Positions 18,456 through 29,060 of a stretch of DNA of 64,000 nucleotides are shown here, one piece after another. This stretch comes from Pseudomonas lalkuanensis. Its GTDB lineage: Bacteria > Pseudomonadota > Gammaproteobacteria > Pseudomonadales > Pseudomonadaceae. How positions within the stretch are numbered: the stretch's first letter is position 1; every line of letters starts with the position of its first letter. The DNA lies in NCBI RefSeq assembly GCF_008807375.1, contig NZ_CP043311.1, positions 533,501 to 597,500 on the forward strand, read 5' to 3'. The notes under the pieces are model-generated. The model was not told the DNA's origin. It did no database searches and was given only the letters and a program-made list of their open reading frames with translations. A program made the translations under genes and the position numbers.

Positions 18456-18965
18456 CTAGCGAGCTGCAGGGACCTGGGCGGCCAGCGCGCGCGCGGCGCT
18501 TTCCAGCAGCTCGGCGCTGTCCCAGGAGGGGCTGAGGCCGGTGCTGGCCAGGCCTTCCCAGAGTATCTGGCCGGAGGGGTCGGTCAGGCGCAGGCGCAAG
18601 GTGCCGGTTTCGTCGTGCAGCCGGTGGATGGCCTGGTACGGGCCGAGGGGGCTGGGCGGTGCCTGGTTGACCTTGAATTCCAGCGGCTGATCGTTCACCG
18701 CCAACCAGTAGTACACGCGCACCTGGGCATCATTGGTGCTGCGATAACCGCGCTCCTCCAGGGCCTGGCGGATCAGTGGGCCGAGCTGGGCGTAGCGCTC
18801 CGGGTAAGGCAGTTCGCCGTCGACCGCCTGTTCCGGCGAGATCAGCTGGAAGCTGCTGCGCCCTGCCAACCCGGCTGTGGCGGGCTGCAGGATATGGACC
18901 TGCGGAATGGGCGTGGAACAGGTGGCCAGGGCCAGGCACAGCAGCAGGACGAGGAACAGGCGCAT
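18456..18965 (-). CDS. DUF4136-like putative lipoprotein
   Basis: A 169-residue protein from ATG 18965. It begins [20 protein letters not shown]: a lipoprotein signal peptide with lipobox LATC, cleaved before Cys16. The mature part has [20 protein letters not shown] and [10 protein letters not shown] and ends with a [21 protein letters not shown] strand, the pattern of small periplasmic lipoproteins of the DUF4136 type. It corresponds in position to PA0585. It lies 63 bp downstream of ycgB on the same strand and may be read through from that operon. Function unknown. Confidence 0.75.
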   Translation of the reverse strand: MRLFLVLLLCLALATCSTPIPQVHILQPATAGLAGRSSFQLISPEQAVDGELPYPERYAQLGPLIRQALEERGYRSTNDAQVRVYYWLAVNDQPLEFKVNQAPPSPLGPYQAIHRLHDETGTLRLRLTDPSGQILWEGLASTGLSPSWDSAELLESAARALAAQVPAAR

Positions 18966-19028
18966 CTGAGGGCGGCTCCCATTGGGGGAACCGCATGCTC
19001 GGCGCGGACCGGGCATGCGGTCAACCGA

Positions 19029-20594
19029 TCAAATGGGTGGAATGATCAGGTCCAGGCGCGGGTATTCCCCGTCCTCAGTGCGTTCCCCCTTTGGGGGGAC
19101 ATGATGGCTCCCTGTTATCTGCTCGCCGTGGCGGGTTTCCAGGTGGATATCGAAGCCCCAGAGGCGATGCAGGTGCTTGAGCACTTCATCGGTCGACTCA
19201 CCCAGTGGCTTGCGGTCGTGCTGCTGGTGACGCAGGGTCAACGAGCGGTCGCCGCGGCGGTCCACGCTCCAGATCTGCACGTTGGGCTCGCGGTTGCCGA
19301 GGTTGTACTGCGCCGCCAGGGTTTCGCGAATCAACCGGTAACCCTGTTCGTCATGGATGGCCGGGACGTACAGCTCATCCTTCTGGTCGTCGTCAAGGAT
19401 GCTGAACAGCTTGAAGTCGCGGATCACCTTGGGTGAGAGGAACTGCAGGATGAAGCTCTCATCCTTGAAGCTGTTCATGGCGAACTTGAGGGTGGACAGC
19501 CAGTCACTGCCGGCGATGTCCGGGAACCAGTAGCGGTCCTCATCCGTGGGCTCCTCGCAGATGCGGCGGATGTCTCGGTACATGGCGAAGCCCAGGGCGT
19601 AGGGGTTGATGCCGCTGTAATAGGGGCTGTCGAAGGGTGGCTGGTAGACCACGCTGGTGTGCGACTGCAGGAACTCCATCATGAAGCCGTCGGTGACCAG
19701 GCCCTCGTTGTACAGGTCGTTGAGGATGGTGTAGTGCCAGAAGGTGGCCCAGCCTTCGTTCATCACCTGGGTCTGGCGCTGTGGGTAGAAGTACTGGGCG
19801 ATCTTGCGCACGATGCGAACCACTTCCCGTTGCCAGGGTTCCAGCAGCGGCGCGTGCTTCTCGATGAAGTAGAGGATGTTTTCCTGCGGTTCGGCCGGGA
19901 AGCGCTGGTTGTCTTTCTCGCCGCCCTTGCCGCTGCCTTTGGGAATGGTGCGCCAGAGGTCGTTGATCTGCTTCTGCAGGTGCTCCTCGCGTTCCTTCTG
20001 CCGGCGTCGCTCTTCCTCGGCTGAAATGGGGTAGGGGCGCTTGTAGCGGTCCACGCCGTAGTTCATCAGGGCGTGGCAGGAGTCCAGCAGGTCTTCCACG
20101 GCGTCGATGCCGTGGCGCTCCTCGCACTGGGCGATGTACTGCTTGGCGAACACCAGGTAGTCGATGATCGAGCTGGCGTCTGTCCAGGTGCGGAACAGGT
20201 AGTTGCCCTTGAAGAAGCTGTTGTGGCCGTAGCAGGCGTGGGCGATCACCAGTGCCTGCATGGTGATGGTGTTTTCCTCCATCAGGTAGGCGATGCAGGG
20301 ATCGGAGTTGATCACGATCTCGTAGGCCAGGCCCATCTGGCCCCGGGAATAGCCCTTTTCGGTGGCGAGGAAGTGCTTGCCGTAGGACCAGTGGTGATAG
20401 CCGATGGGCATGCCGACAGACGCGTAGGCATCCATCATCTGCTCGGCGCTGATCACTTCGATCTGGTTCGGGTAGGTGTCCAGCGCATAGCGCTCGGCGA
20501 TCCGGCTGATCTCGCGGTCATAGGTGCGGATCAGGTCGAAGGTCCATTCCGACCCGGTGGAAATGGGCTTGCGTTCCTTCTTGCTGGCAGTCAT
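19029..20594 (-). CDS. SpoVR/YcgB family protein
   Basis: A 521-residue cytoplasmic protein of the SpoVR family. It contains the conserved SVGMPIGYHHWSYGKHFL and HACYGHNSFFKGNYLF blocks (about 75-160) with many His residues, and MNEGWATFWHYTI. In E. coli and Pseudomonas it is cotranscribed with the YeaH and PrkA/YeaG homologues, as here (14 bp after the DUF444 gene). The trio is induced in stationary phase or nitrogen starvation in enterobacteria; the molecular role of SpoVR is not established. Confidence 0.93.
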   Translation of the reverse strand: MTASKKERKPISTGSEWTFDLIRTYDREISRIAERYALDTYPNQIEVISAEQMMDAYASVGMPIGYHHWSYGKHFLATEKGYSRGQMGLAYEIVINSDPCIAYLMEENTITMQALVIAHACYGHNSFFKGNYLFRTWTDASSIIDYLVFAKQYIAQCEERHGIDAVEDLLDSCHALMNYGVDRYKRPYPISAEEERRRQKEREEHLQKQINDLWRTIPKGSGKGGEKDNQRFPAEPQENILYFIEKHAPLLEPWQREVVRIVRKIAQYFYPQRQTQVMNEGWATFWHYTILNDLYNEGLVTDGFMMEFLQSHTSVVYQPPFDSPYYSGINPYALGFAMYRDIRRICEEPTDEDRYWFPDIAGSDWLSTLKFAMNSFKDESFILQFLSPKVIRDFKLFSILDDDQKDELYVPAIHDEQGYRLIRETLAAQYNLGNREPNVQIWSVDRRGDRSLTLRHQQHDRKPLGESTDEVLKHLHRLWGFDIHLETRHGEQITGSHHVPPKGERTEDGEYPRLDLIIPPI

Positions 20595-20607
20595 TTCACG
20601 CCTCCCC

Positions 20608-21879
20608 TCAGGTCACGAGCCTGCGCTGGAACAGCTCGCGGAACACCGGGTAGATATCCGCCGCCGAGACGATCTGCTGCTGGGCGAAGGTGTCGGCGAA
20701 CGTATCGCAGACCTGTTCGTATTCGTACCACAGCGCCTGATGTTCGCGCGGGGTGATCTCGACATAGGTGTAGTACTGCACGAACGGCATGATCTGCTTG
20801 ATCAGGATATCCCGGCAGATGGGCGAATCGTCATTCCAGTTGTCGCCGTCCGAGGCCTGGGCGGCGTAGATGTTCCATTCGTTGATGGGGTAGCGCTCGG
20901 CCATGATCTCCTGCATCAGCTTCAGCGCGCTGGAGACGATGGTGCCGCCGGTTTCCCGGGAGTAGAAGAATTCCTCTTCGTCCACTTCGCGTGCGCTGGT
21001 GTGGTGGCGGATGAACACGACCTCGATCTTGTCGTAGTTCCGCTTGAGGAACAGGTACAGGAGGATGAAGAAGCGCTTGGCGATATCCTTGGTCGCCTGG
21101 GTCATGGAGCCGGAGACGTCCATCAGGCAGAACATCACCGCCTTGGAGGACGGATTGGGTTGCTTGACCAGCAGGTTGTACTTGAGGTCGAAGGTGTCGA
21201 GGAAGGGAACGCGTTCGATCCTGGCGCGAAGTCTTGCGATTTCCGCTTCAAGTTCCTGGATATCGCCGAAATTGTCCGGCTCCTCGCGCTTCAGGCGCTC
21301 CAGTTCCTCCTTCGCTTCCTTCAGCTTGCCGCGGCTGCTGCCCGACAGGGCGATGCGACGTGCATGGGCCGAGCGCAGGGTGCGGACGATATTGATCCGC
21401 GACGGGTTGCCTTCGTTGCTGATGCCGGCGCGCACGGTCTTGAAGGTATCGGCCCCGGTGAGGTGGCGTTTGACCAGGTTGGGTAGTTCCAGGTCCTCGA
21501 ACATGAAGTCGAGGAATTCCTCCTGGGTGATCTGGAAGACGAAGTCATCCATCCCTTCGCCCTGATTGCTGGCCTTGCCGCCGCCACGGCCACCGCCGCC
21601 GCCCTGGGGGCGGGGGATGCGGTCACCGGTGGTGAATTCCTTGTTGCCGGGGTGGACGATGGTCTGCCGGCCACCTCGGCCGTGGTGCAGGACGGGTTCG
21701 TCGATATCTCGGCCGGGGATGCTGATCTGTTCGCCATGCTCCATGTCGGTGATGGAGCGGCGGCTGACGGCCTCCTCCACGGCCTTCTTGATGTGGTCGC
21801 GGTAACGGCGCAGGAACCGCTGGCGGTTCACCGTGCTCTTGTTCTTGCCGTTCAAACGCCTGTCGATGACATAGCTCAT
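20608..21879 (-). CDS. YeaH/YhbH family protein (DUF444), VWA-like
   Basis: A 423-residue protein. It starts [20 protein letters not shown], the conserved start of the family, has a long Gly-rich linker with [18 protein letters not shown], and a C-terminal von Willebrand A-like domain with the MIDAS-type motif [20 protein letters not shown] (about 247-266). It lies between the kinase PrkA and SpoVR. In E. coli YeaH works with the kinase YeaG in nitrogen-starvation adaptation, which the conserved order suggests for this pair. The 98-bp gap to prkA holds a strong hairpin (21902-21966). Confidence 0.93.
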   Translation of the reverse strand: MSYVIDRRLNGKNKSTVNRQRFLRRYRDHIKKAVEEAVSRRSITDMEHGEQISIPGRDIDEPVLHHGRGGRQTIVHPGNKEFTTGDRIPRPQGGGGGRGGGKASNQGEGMDDFVFQITQEEFLDFMFEDLELPNLVKRHLTGADTFKTVRAGISNEGNPSRINIVRTLRSAHARRIALSGSSRGKLKEAKEELERLKREEPDNFGDIQELEAEIARLRARIERVPFLDTFDLKYNLLVKQPNPSSKAVMFCLMDVSGSMTQATKDIAKRFFILLYLFLKRNYDKIEVVFIRHHTSAREVDEEEFFYSRETGGTIVSSALKLMQEIMAERYPINEWNIYAAQASDGDNWNDDSPICRDILIKQIMPFVQYYTYVEITPREHQALWYEYEQVCDTFADTFAQQQIVSAADIYPVFRELFQRRLVT

Positions 21880-21901
21880 AGACCCCTCCGGGGAGCTTCA
21901 G

Positions 21902-21966
21902 GCTGCAAGGCACGGAGGACGCCGCGTGTAACGGCGCCTCCGGCGTGCATGTTCCAGGCTTGCAGC
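21902..21966. repeat. Large hairpin/cruciform between prkA and the DUF444 gene
   Basis: The outer arms GCTGCAAG (21902-21909) and CTTGCAGC (21959-21966) are perfect. Inside, GGAGG-A-CGCCG (21914-21924) pairs with CGGCGCCTCC (21932-21941) around a 7-nt loop. It fills most of the gap between two cotranscribed genes and may be a REP-type element that shapes mRNA stability or read-through. Confidence 0.6.
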
Positions 21967-21977
21967 TTGAGACTGTT

Positions 21978-23900
21978 TTACTGCGACTTGCGTACCCGCA
22001 GGTACCATTCGGACAGCAGGCGTACCTGTTTCTCCGTATAGCCGCGCTCGACCATGCGTTTGACGAAGTCGTTGTGTTTCTGCTGCTCCTCCTTGCTGCC
22101 CTTGGCATTGAAGCTGATAACCGGCAGAAGGTCCTCGGTGTTGGAGAACATCTTCTTCTCGATGACCACGCGCAGCTTCTCGTAGCTGAGCCAGCTCGGG
22201 TTCTTGCCGTTGTTGTTGGCCCGGGCGCGCAGCACGAAGTTGACGATCTCGTTGCGGAAGTCCTTCGGGTTGCTGATGCCGGCCGGTTTCTCGATCTTCT
22301 CCAGCTCCTCGTTCAGGGCCACACGGTTGAGGATCTCGCCGGTTTCCGGGTCGCGGTATTCCTGGTCCTGGATCCAGAAGTCCGCGTAGAGCACGTAGCG
22401 GTCGAAGATGTTCTGGCCGTACTCGCTGTAGGACTCCAGGTACGCGGTCTGGATTTCCTTGCCGATGAACTCGATGTAGCGCGGCGCCAGGTATTCCTTG
22501 ATGTAGCGCAGGTAGCGCTCGCGCATTTCCGCCGGGAACTGTTCCTGCTCGATCTGCTGCTCCAGTACGTAGAGCAGGTGCACCGGGTTGGCCGCCACTT
22601 CGTGGGGGTCGAAGTTGAACACCTTGGAAAGGATCTTGAAGGCGAAACGGGTCGACAGGCCGTTCATGCCCTCGTCCACCCCGGCCGCGTCGCGGTATTC
22701 CTGGATCGACTTGGCCTTCGGATCGGTGTCCTTGAGGTTTTCGCCGTCGTAGACGCGCATCTTCGAATAGATGTTGGAGTTCTCCGGCTCCTTCAGGCGG
22801 GACAGCACGGAGAACTGCGCCAGCATGCGCAGGGTGTCCGGGGCGCAGTGGGCGTGGGCCAGGGAGCTGCTGACCAGCAGCTTGTCGTAGATCTTGATTT
22901 CGTCGGTGACGCGCAGGCAGTAGGGCACCTTGACGATGTAGATCCGGTCGATGAAGGCCTCGTTATTCTTGTTGTTACGGAAGCTGTGCCATTCCGATTC
23001 GTTGGAGTGGGCCAGGATGATGCCGTTGAAAGGCAGTCCGCCCAGGCCCTCGGTGCTGTTGTAGTTGCCTTCCTGGGTGGCGGTCAGCAACGGGTGCAGG
23101 ACCTTGATCGGCGCCTTGAACATCTCGACGAACTCCATCAGGCCCTGGTTGGACCGGCACAGAGCGCCCGAATAGCTGTAGGCGTCGGCGTCGTTCTGCG
23201 GGAACTCCTCCAGCTTGCGGATATCCACCTTGCCTACCAGCGCGGAGATGTCCTGGTTGTTTTCGTCGCCCGGCTCGGTCTTGGCGATGGCGACCTGGTT
23301 GAGGATCGACGGATACAGCTTCACCACGCGGAATTTGCTGATGTCACCGCCCATTTCGTTAAGGCGCTTGGTGGCCCAGGGCGACATCACGGTTCGCAGG
23401 TAACGGCGCGGGATGCCGTACTCCTCCTCGAGGATGGCGCCGTCCTCATCGGCGTTGAACAGCCCCAGGGGCGATTCGAAAACCGGCGATCCCTTGATCG
23501 CATAGAAAGGCACACGTTCCATCAACTGCTTCAGCTTTTCCGCCAGGGACGATTTACCGCCACCCACCGGCCCCAGGAGGTAGAGGATCTGTTTCTTCTC
23601 CTCCAGGCCCTGGGCGGCATGGCGGAAGTAGGACACGATCTGGTCGATGCACTCTTCCATGCCGTGGAAGTCGGCGAAGGCCGGATAGCGGCGGATCACC
23701 TTGTTGGAAAAGATCCGCGACAGCCTCGGGTCGACCGAGGTATCGAGCAGCTCCGGGTCACCGATGGCCATGAGCATGCGTTCGGCGGCGGTGGCGTAGA
23801 CGCTGCGGTCCTGCTTGCACAGGTCCAGGTATTCCTGAAGGGAATATTCCTCCTGGCGAGTCGCTTCGAAGCGTTGTTGGAAGTGGCTGAAAATGCTCAT
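21978..23900 (-). CDS. prkA: PrkA/YeaG family serine protein kinase
   Basis: A 640-residue kinase with an AAA-like N-terminal domain: Walker A LGPVGGGKSSLAEKL at about residues 108-122, followed by PFYAIKGSPVFESPLGLF. The C-terminal half contains the PrkA kinase domain. The start ATG 23900 has GAGGTG upstream. First gene of prkA-yeaH-ycgB. The E. coli homologue YeaG is a stress and nitrogen-starvation kinase that also affects metabolic phenotypic heterogeneity; targets in Pseudomonas are unclear. The upstream 287-bp gap to glpE should hold the operon promoter, but no sigma factor motif was certain. Confidence 0.93.
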   Translation of the reverse strand: MSIFSHFQQRFEATRQEEYSLQEYLDLCKQDRSVYATAAERMLMAIGDPELLDTSVDPRLSRIFSNKVIRRYPAFADFHGMEECIDQIVSYFRHAAQGLEEKKQILYLLGPVGGGKSSLAEKLKQLMERVPFYAIKGSPVFESPLGLFNADEDGAILEEEYGIPRRYLRTVMSPWATKRLNEMGGDISKFRVVKLYPSILNQVAIAKTEPGDENNQDISALVGKVDIRKLEEFPQNDADAYSYSGALCRSNQGLMEFVEMFKAPIKVLHPLLTATQEGNYNSTEGLGGLPFNGIILAHSNESEWHSFRNNKNNEAFIDRIYIVKVPYCLRVTDEIKIYDKLLVSSSLAHAHCAPDTLRMLAQFSVLSRLKEPENSNIYSKMRVYDGENLKDTDPKAKSIQEYRDAAGVDEGMNGLSTRFAFKILSKVFNFDPHEVAANPVHLLYVLEQQIEQEQFPAEMRERYLRYIKEYLAPRYIEFIGKEIQTAYLESYSEYGQNIFDRYVLYADFWIQDQEYRDPETGEILNRVALNEELEKIEKPAGISNPKDFRNEIVNFVLRARANNNGKNPSWLSYEKLRVVIEKKMFSNTEDLLPVISFNAKGSKEEQQKHNDFVKRMVERGYTEKQVRLLSEWYLRVRKSQ

Positions 23901-24187
23901 GACGTCACCTCGCTGGGATCAGGAAGCCGGCGCGGGGTCGGTTGTGCGGGTGCGGGCAGTCAGCCGGAGAAGGTCGGCTGATGAAAGTCCCCCAGAACAC
24001 CTGAATGGTCGCTGCCGATGGCCCGGAACCGGTGTACCGGCTCTCCCCTTTTTTGGATGGCCTGAGCTAAGAGTAGTTCGTTATCGGCAACGTCAAGCGT
24101 GACGGATCGATAACAGGGGATTACCGTCCGTCGGGGAAGTGGCGCCAAGCCAGAGATAGCGCGGTATTGCGCCTCGCCGAAAAATTT
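23901..24187. other. Intergenic region between prkA and glpE
   Basis: A 287-bp region downstream of glpE and upstream of prkA, both on the minus strand. It carries the prkA ribosome-binding site and a short inverted repeat at 23960-23979 (CAGCCG...CGGCTG). A 62-codon frame at 23960-24148 was not accepted as a gene. Confidence 0.4.
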
Positions 24188-24517
24188 TTACTCGACGTTG
24201 CCCTGGGCGACTTCCCCGGGATAGACGCTGCGCCACAGTTCGAAGCCGCCGTCGAGGCTATAGACCTCGGAGAAGCCCTGATGCGCGAGATAGGCGGCTG
24301 CGCCCTGGCTGGAGTTGCCGTGGTAGCAGGCGACGATCAGCGGCTTGTCGAAGTCGGCTTTGGCGATGAAGTCGGCCAGGGAGTAGTTGTCCAGGTGGTG
24401 CGAGCCGCTGATGTGGCCGAGGGCAAAGCTCTGCGGGTCGCGGATGTCCACGACCACTGCGCCCTGCTCGCGCAGGGTCTGGGCCTGTTCGGGGGCGATG
24501 CGCTGGAATTCACTCAT
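24188..24517 (-). CDS. glpE: Thiosulfate sulfurtransferase GlpE (single-domain rhodanese)
   Basis: A 109-residue single-domain rhodanese. The start ATG 24517 ([13 protein letters not shown]) has GAGGAG seven bases upstream; an upstream in-frame ATG is less likely. The motif [15 protein letters not shown] precedes the active-site loop VACYHGNSS, where the Cys carries the persulfide. It overlaps the end of apaH by 8 bp and lies at the 3' end of the lptD-surA-pdxA-ksgA-apaG-apaH series, despite no glycerol genes being nearby. Confidence 0.93.
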   Translation of the reverse strand: MSEFQRIAPEQAQTLREQGAVVVDIRDPQSFALGHISGSHHLDNYSLADFIAKADFDKPLIVACYHGNSSQGAAAYLAHQGFSEVYSLDGGFELWRSVYPGEVAQGNVE

Positions 24518-25337
24518 GGCGGTTCTCCTCACAGCTGCAGCTGATGCGCTCGCCGCTGTCGATGTTCAGTAGGGTCAAGCTGCCGCCCCAGACGCAGCCG
24601 GTGTCGAGGGCGTACAGGCCAGGTTCGTTGCAATTGCCTTCCAGCGCTGCCCAGTGGCCGAAGATGATCTTCTGCCCACGGGTCTTGCGCTCGGGGTAGC
24701 TGAACCAGGGGGCGAAACCGGGGGGCGCGGTATCCAGGCCTTCCTTGGACTTGAGGTCCAGGGTGCCGTCGGCGCGGCAGAAGCGCATGCGGGTGAAGTA
24801 GTTGGTGATGACCCGCAGGCGCGTGACGCCGTGCAAGTCGCCGTCCCACTTGGCCGGCTCGTTGCCGTACATGCCATCGAGGAACAGCGGCAGGCGGGCG
24901 TCGTCCTGCAGGGCTTCCTCGACTTCGGCGGCGCGTTTGAGGGCTTTCTTCAGCGACCACTGGGGCGGAATCCCCGCGTGTACCAGGGCAATGTCCCGCT
25001 GCTCGTCGTAGTGCAGCAGTTTCTGCCGGCGCAGCCAGTCCAGCAGCTCGGCGCGATCCGGTGCGTCGAGGATCTCGCGCAGGGTGTCGGCCTTGCGCAG
25101 TCGTTCGATGTTGTTCGCCGCGGCCAGCAGGTGCAGGTCGTGGTTGCCGAGCACACAAACCACCGATTCGCGGATGGAATAGAGGAAGCGCAGGGTCTCC
25201 AGGGACTTGGGGCCCCGGTTCACCAGGTCGCCCACCAGCCAGAGTTCGTCCTTGGCCGGGTCGAAGCGGACCTGTTCCAGCAGGCACTTCAGTTGATCGA
25301 GGCAACCCTGGAGGTCGCCCACCGCATAAGCCGTCAT
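24510..25337 (-). CDS. apaH: Bis(5'-nucleosyl)-tetraphosphatase, symmetrical (ApaH)
   Basis: A 275-residue metallophosphatase that cleaves diadenosine tetraphosphate and also decaps Np4A-capped RNA. The N-terminus reads [20 protein letters not shown], and the metal-binding motifs are [14 protein letters not shown] and [11 protein letters not shown], with later HAGIPP. It follows apaG by 10 bp, the classical pdxA-ksgA-apaG-apaH arrangement. Confidence 0.96.
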   Translation of the reverse strand: MTAYAVGDLQGCLDQLKCLLEQVRFDPAKDELWLVGDLVNRGPKSLETLRFLYSIRESVVCVLGNHDLHLLAAANNIERLRKADTLREILDAPDRAELLDWLRRQKLLHYDEQRDIALVHAGIPPQWSLKKALKRAAEVEEALQDDARLPLFLDGMYGNEPAKWDGDLHGVTRLRVITNYFTRMRFCRADGTLDLKSKEGLDTAPPGFAPWFSYPERKTRGQKIIFGHWAALEGNCNEPGLYALDTGCVWGGSLTLLNIDSGERISCSCEENRHE

Positions 25338-25347
25338 GCCGGTGTCC

Positions 25348-25728
25348 TCAGTGCAGCGAGCCGGGAACGGCCAGGCGGAAGGGGGTGATGATGGCGTCGA
25401 AGCGTTTGCCGTCGTCGGCGACCATCTGGTAGCTGCCCTGCATGCTGCCGACGCGCGTGGCCATCACTGTACCGCTGGTGTAAGTGTGGCTGGCGCCCGG
25501 ATCGATTCGCGGTTGCTGCCCGACCACGCCGGCCCCGCGGACTTCCTGCACATGGCCATCGCCATCGGTGATCACCCAGTGGCGGGTGAGCAGTTGGGCC
25601 GGCAGCTCGCCGTTGTTCTGGATGGTCACGGTGTAGGCGAAGGCAAAGCGGTTCTCGTCCGGCTGCGACTGTTCCGGGAGGAAGCGGGTGACGACGCTGA
25701 CGTCGACCTTGTAACGGGGATCGGACAC
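25348..25728 (-). CDS. apaG: ApaG (Co2+/Mg2+ efflux-associated) protein
   Basis: A 126-residue beta-sandwich protein. The start is GTG 25728 (product [20 protein letters not shown]), which gives the usual family length; there is no ATG near it and the frame continues upstream into ksgA. It contains [29 protein letters not shown] and a [18 protein letters not shown] strand, the ApaG fold, with [16 protein letters not shown]. The biochemical role is not established; it lies between ksgA and apaH as in many Gammaproteobacteria. Confidence 0.93.
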   Translation of the reverse strand: MSDPRYKVDVSVVTRFLPEQSQPDENRFAFAYTVTIQNNGELPAQLLTRHWVITDGDGHVQEVRGAGVVGQQPRIDPGASHTYTSGTVMATRVGSMQGSYQMVADDGKRFDAIITPFRLAVPGSLH

Positions 25729-25759
25729 GCGAAAGTTCTCGAATTGCTGGAATTGGAGT

Positions 25760-26566
25760 CTAGGGGGTCGCGCTGGAGGCAGCCAGTTGATCAGCCAGGC
25801 GGACAAAGGCGGCCAGGTCAAGCTGCTCGGGGCGCAGCCCTCCGTCGACGCCCGCGGCTTCGATTGCGGAAGCGTCCAGCAGGCCCTTCAGGGTATTGCG
25901 CAGGGTCTTGCGGCGTTGGTTGAACGCTTCACGGACTACGCGTTCCAGCAGGGCGGGATCCTTGGCCGGGTGCGGCAGGACTTCGTGGGGAACCAGGCGC
26001 ACGATGGCCGAATCCACCTTGGGCGGCGGATTGAAGGCGCCCGGGCCGACGTTGAACAGGTGCTCCACGCGGCAGTGGTACTGAACCATGATCGACAGCC
26101 GGCCCCAGTCGCCGCCGCCGGGTTCGGCGGCCAGGCGCTCCACCACTTCCTTCTGCAGCATGAAGTGCATGTCGCGGATCAGGTCCGCGTGGTCCAGCAG
26201 ATGGAAGATCAGCGGGGTGGAGATGTTGTACGGCAGGTTGCCCACCACCCGCAGGCTGTGGGGTTCGGCGTCGAGTTGGCGGAAGTCGAACTTCAGCGCA
26301 TCGCCCTGGTTGAGGCGGAAGTTCGGCAGCAGGCCGAACTTGTGCTTCAGAATGGGGATCAGGTCCAGGTCCAGCTCGATGACGTCGAGCTGGGCGCCGC
26401 TGGCCAGCAGGCCTTCGGTGAGGGCGCCCTGGCCAGGGCCGATCTCCAGCAGGCGCTCGCCCGCGCGGGCGTGAATGCTGCGCAGGATGCGGTGGATGAT
26501 GCCAGCGTCATGCAGGAAGTTCTGGCCGAAACGCTTTCGCGCACGGTGTTGGTAGTGTTCGGACAT
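25760..26566 (-). CDS. rsmA: 16S rRNA dimethyladenosine transferase KsgA/RsmA
   Basis: A 268-residue methyltransferase that dimethylates two adjacent adenosines in the 16S 3' hairpin late in 30S assembly. It starts [20 protein letters not shown], with SAM motif [15 protein letters not shown] (about 40-55) and catalytic [18 protein letters not shown]. Loss confers kasugamycin resistance in relatives. It is 31 bp upstream of apaG and 123 bp after pdxA. Confidence 0.96.
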   Translation of the reverse strand: MSEHYQHRARKRFGQNFLHDAGIIHRILRSIHARAGERLLEIGPGQGALTEGLLASGAQLDVIELDLDLIPILKHKFGLLPNFRLNQGDALKFDFRQLDAEPHSLRVVGNLPYNISTPLIFHLLDHADLIRDMHFMLQKEVVERLAAEPGGGDWGRLSIMVQYHCRVEHLFNVGPGAFNPPPKVDSAIVRLVPHEVLPHPAKDPALLERVVREAFNQRRKTLRNTLKGLLDASAIEAAGVDGGLRPEQLDLAAFVRLADQLAASSATP

Positions 26567-26689
26567 CGAAGGCTCCAGGCCTTGGGGCCAGGCTGGGAGC
26601 CTGGCGTGGAAACTTGAGTCGCGCAGTCTATCAGGCGCCAGCCCGCGCCGCCTAAGGCTTGGCCGCGAAAGCGGCGCGGGAGGTGCGGT

Positions 26690-27688
26690 TCATTGACAGG
26701 CTTGTTGCGCGGCGGCCATCTGGTAGGCGGTTTCCAGGGCGACTTCCAGGCTGCCGCAGTCGATACGCCCGGTGCCGGCCAGGTCCAGGGCGGTGCCATG
26801 GTCCACCGAGGTACGGATGATCGGCAGACCCAGGGTGACGTTCACCGCCGCGCCAAAACCCTTGTACTTGAGCACCGGCAGGCCCTGATCGTGGTACATG
26901 GCGAGCACTGCATCGCAATGTTGCAGATGCTTGGGGGTGAACAGGGTGTCGGCGGGGAGCGGGCCGATCAGGTTCAGGCCCTCATCGCGCAGGCCGTCGA
27001 GCGTCGGCTCGATGACCTCCAGTTCTTCCCGGCCCAGGTGTCCGCCTTCGCCGGCATGGGGGTTGAGGCCGCAGACCAGGATGCGCGGTCGGGCGATGCC
27101 GAACTTGTTCACCAGGTCCGCATGGAGGATACGACTGACCCGCTGGAGCCGGTCGGGCGTAATCGCGGCAGCGACGTCCTTGAGCGGTAAGTGAGTGGTT
27201 ACCAGAGCCACGCGCAGGCCACGCGTGGCCAGCATCATCACGACCTGCCGGGTGGCGGTCAGATCGGCGAGAAATTCGGTGTGCCCGGAGAACGCGATGC
27301 CCGCTTCGTTGATCACGCCCTTGTGCACAGGGGCGGTGATCATCCCGGCGAACAGCCCGTCGAGGCAGCCCTGGCCGGCGCGGGTCAGGGTTTCCAGCAC
27401 GTAGTCGGCGTTTTCCGGCTCCAGCTGGCCTGGCTTGGCCGCGACTCGCAGGGGCGTGTTCCAGACATAGAGGCTGCCGGCGGGGGCCGGGACCTCCGGC
27501 AAACGAGAGGGATCAATTTCGATCAGCTGAATCGACAGGCCCAGTTCAGTGGCGCGCTGCTCGAGCAGGTCGCGGCTGGCGATGGCAATCAGGGCGTGGG
27601 GCTGGGCGGAGCGGGAGAGCAGCAGACAAAGGTCGGGGCCGATGCCGGCGGGTTCACCTGGGGTGAGGGCGAAGCGGAGAGGTTTCAT
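26690..27688 (-). CDS. pdxA: 4-hydroxythreonine-4-phosphate dehydrogenase PdxA
   Basis: A 332-residue vitamin B6 synthesis enzyme. The start ATG 27688 gives [20 protein letters not shown]; the frame stays open 500 codons upstream into surA with no related sequence. Divalent-metal and substrate motifs are visible: [37 protein letters not shown] and [16 protein letters not shown]. It lies between surA and ksgA on the same strand. Confidence 0.95.
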   Translation of the reverse strand: MKPLRFALTPGEPAGIGPDLCLLLSRSAQPHALIAIASRDLLEQRATELGLSIQLIEIDPSRLPEVPAPAGSLYVWNTPLRVAAKPGQLEPENADYVLETLTRAGQGCLDGLFAGMITAPVHKGVINEAGIAFSGHTEFLADLTATRQVVMMLATRGLRVALVTTHLPLKDVAAAITPDRLQRVSRILHADLVNKFGIARPRILVCGLNPHAGEGGHLGREELEVIEPTLDGLRDEGLNLIGPLPADTLFTPKHLQHCDAVLAMYHDQGLPVLKYKGFGAAVNVTLGLPIIRTSVDHGTALDLAGTGRIDCGSLEVALETAYQMAAAQQACQ

Positions 27689-27761
27689 TGCGGGTCCTTG
27701 CTTGGTGTCCAGCGCGTTGGCGGTGATTGTACCGCCAGCGAGCTGGACAGGACCCAGCGAC

Positions 27762-29060
27762 TTACAGCTTGGTTTCGACGTAGGCTTCGTCGCGGATCTG
27801 GCGCAGCCAGGCCTGCAGTTCCTCGTCGTACTTGCGGTTGCGCAGGATGTTGATGGCCTGCTGCTCGCGGAACTTCTCGCTGCTGTCGGTAGCGCGGCGG
27901 CCCAGCACTTCCAGGACGTGCCAGCCGTAGGGGCTCTTGAACGGCGTGGAAAGCTCGCCGGCAGGGGTCTTGGCCATGACCGCGCGGAACTCCGGAACCA
28001 GGGCGTTGGGGTCGATCCAGTCCAGGTCGCCGCCGTTGAGGGCCGAACCCGGGTCCTCGGAGAAGCTCTTGGCCAGCTCGCCGAAGTCTTCACCGGACTG
28101 AATGCGTTCGTACAGCCGCTCGGCCAGACGCTTGGTCTCCGCTTCGCTGCGAATTTCGCTGGGCTTGAGCAGGATGTGGCGGACATGCACTTCGTCGCGA
28201 ACCAGGGTGTCGCCACCGCGCTTGTCCATCAGCTTGAGGATGATGAAACCGCCCGGGGTACGGACCGGTTCGGTCACCTGGCCAGGCTGCAGGGCGCCGA
28301 TCATGGCGTCGAAGGGGGGCGGCAGCTGGGCGGCCTTGCGCCAGCCGATCTCGCCGCCCTCCAGCGCGGTTTCGCCAGCGGAGCGGGAAATCGCCAGCTG
28401 GGCGAAGTCGGCGCCTTGCTGGAGCTGCTGGTACAGCTCCTGGGCCTGGCGCTCGGCAGCCTGGATGGTGCTCGGCGAAGAGCCTTCTGGTACCGGGATC
28501 AGGATGTTGGCCAGGCGGAATTCCTCGGACAGCTGGATCTTGCCCATGTCGGAAGCGAGGAAGTTCTGCACTTCCTGGTCGGTGACCTGGATGCGCTCTG
28601 CCACGCGGCGCTGACGGACACGGCTGATCACCATCTCGCGGCGAACCTGGTCGCGGGCGTCGTCATAGGACAGGCCGTCACGGGCAAGGGCGCTGCGGAA
28701 CTGGTCGACCGTCATGCCATTGCGCTGGGCGATGGCTTCGATGGCCTGGTTCAGTTCTTCGTCGGCGATACGGATGCCGGAGCGGTCGCCGATCTGCAGC
28801 TGGATATTCTCGATGATCAGGCGTTCCAGCACCTGCTGGCTCAGCACATGCTCGGGCGGCAGCGAGGCGCCGCGCTTGGCGATGGTCTGCTGCACTTCAC
28901 GCAGGCGCTGGTCCAGCTGGCTCTGCATGATCACATCGTTGTCGACAATGGCGACCACGCGGTCGATGGAGCGAACCTCGGCGTGCGCGAGGCCGCCGAG
29001 GAGGAGGGCGCCCAACAGCAGCGGGCGCAGACGATCAGAGAGCTTGGTCTTCACGTTCAC
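27762..29060 (-). CDS. surA: Periplasmic chaperone/peptidyl-prolyl isomerase SurA
   Basis: A 432-residue protein with a signal peptide ([14 protein letters not shown] before the mature start [14 protein letters not shown]). It has the N-terminal chaperone core, then two parvulin domains at roughly 170-275 and 285-385, the second with [11 protein letters not shown] and HVRHI. It guides unfolded beta-barrel proteins to the BAM machine, including LptD encoded immediately upstream. The 5' end overlaps lptD by 26 bp. Confidence 0.96.
   Translation of the reverse strand: MNVKTKLSDRLRPLLLGALLLGGLAHAEVRSIDRVVAIVDNDVIMQSQLDQRLREVQQTIAKRGASLPPEHVLSQQVLERLIIENIQLQIGDRSGIRIADEELNQAIEAIAQRNGMTVDQFRSALARDGLSYDDARDQVRREMVISRVRQRRVAERIQVTDQEVQNFLASDMGKIQLSEEFRLANILIPVPEGSSPSTIQAAERQAQELYQQLQQGADFAQLAISRSAGETALEGGEIGWRKAAQLPPPFDAMIGALQPGQVTEPVRTPGGFIILKLMDKRGGDTLVRDEVHVRHILLKPSEIRSEAETKRLAERLYERIQSGEDFGELAKSFSEDPGSALNGGDLDWIDPNALVPEFRAVMAKTPAGELSTPFKSPYGWHVLEVLGRRATDSSEKFREQQAINILRNRKYDEELQAWLRQIRDEAYVETKL

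Noticed and set aside
23960..24148. A 62-codon frame in the glpE-prkA gap.
   Set aside because: No ribosome-binding site, no recognisable motif and a poor composition; kept as intergenic.
26690..28216. Extended pdxA frame with about 176 extra N-terminal codons.
   Set aside because: The extension overlaps surA in another frame and has no PdxA similarity; ATG 27688 gives the normal length.
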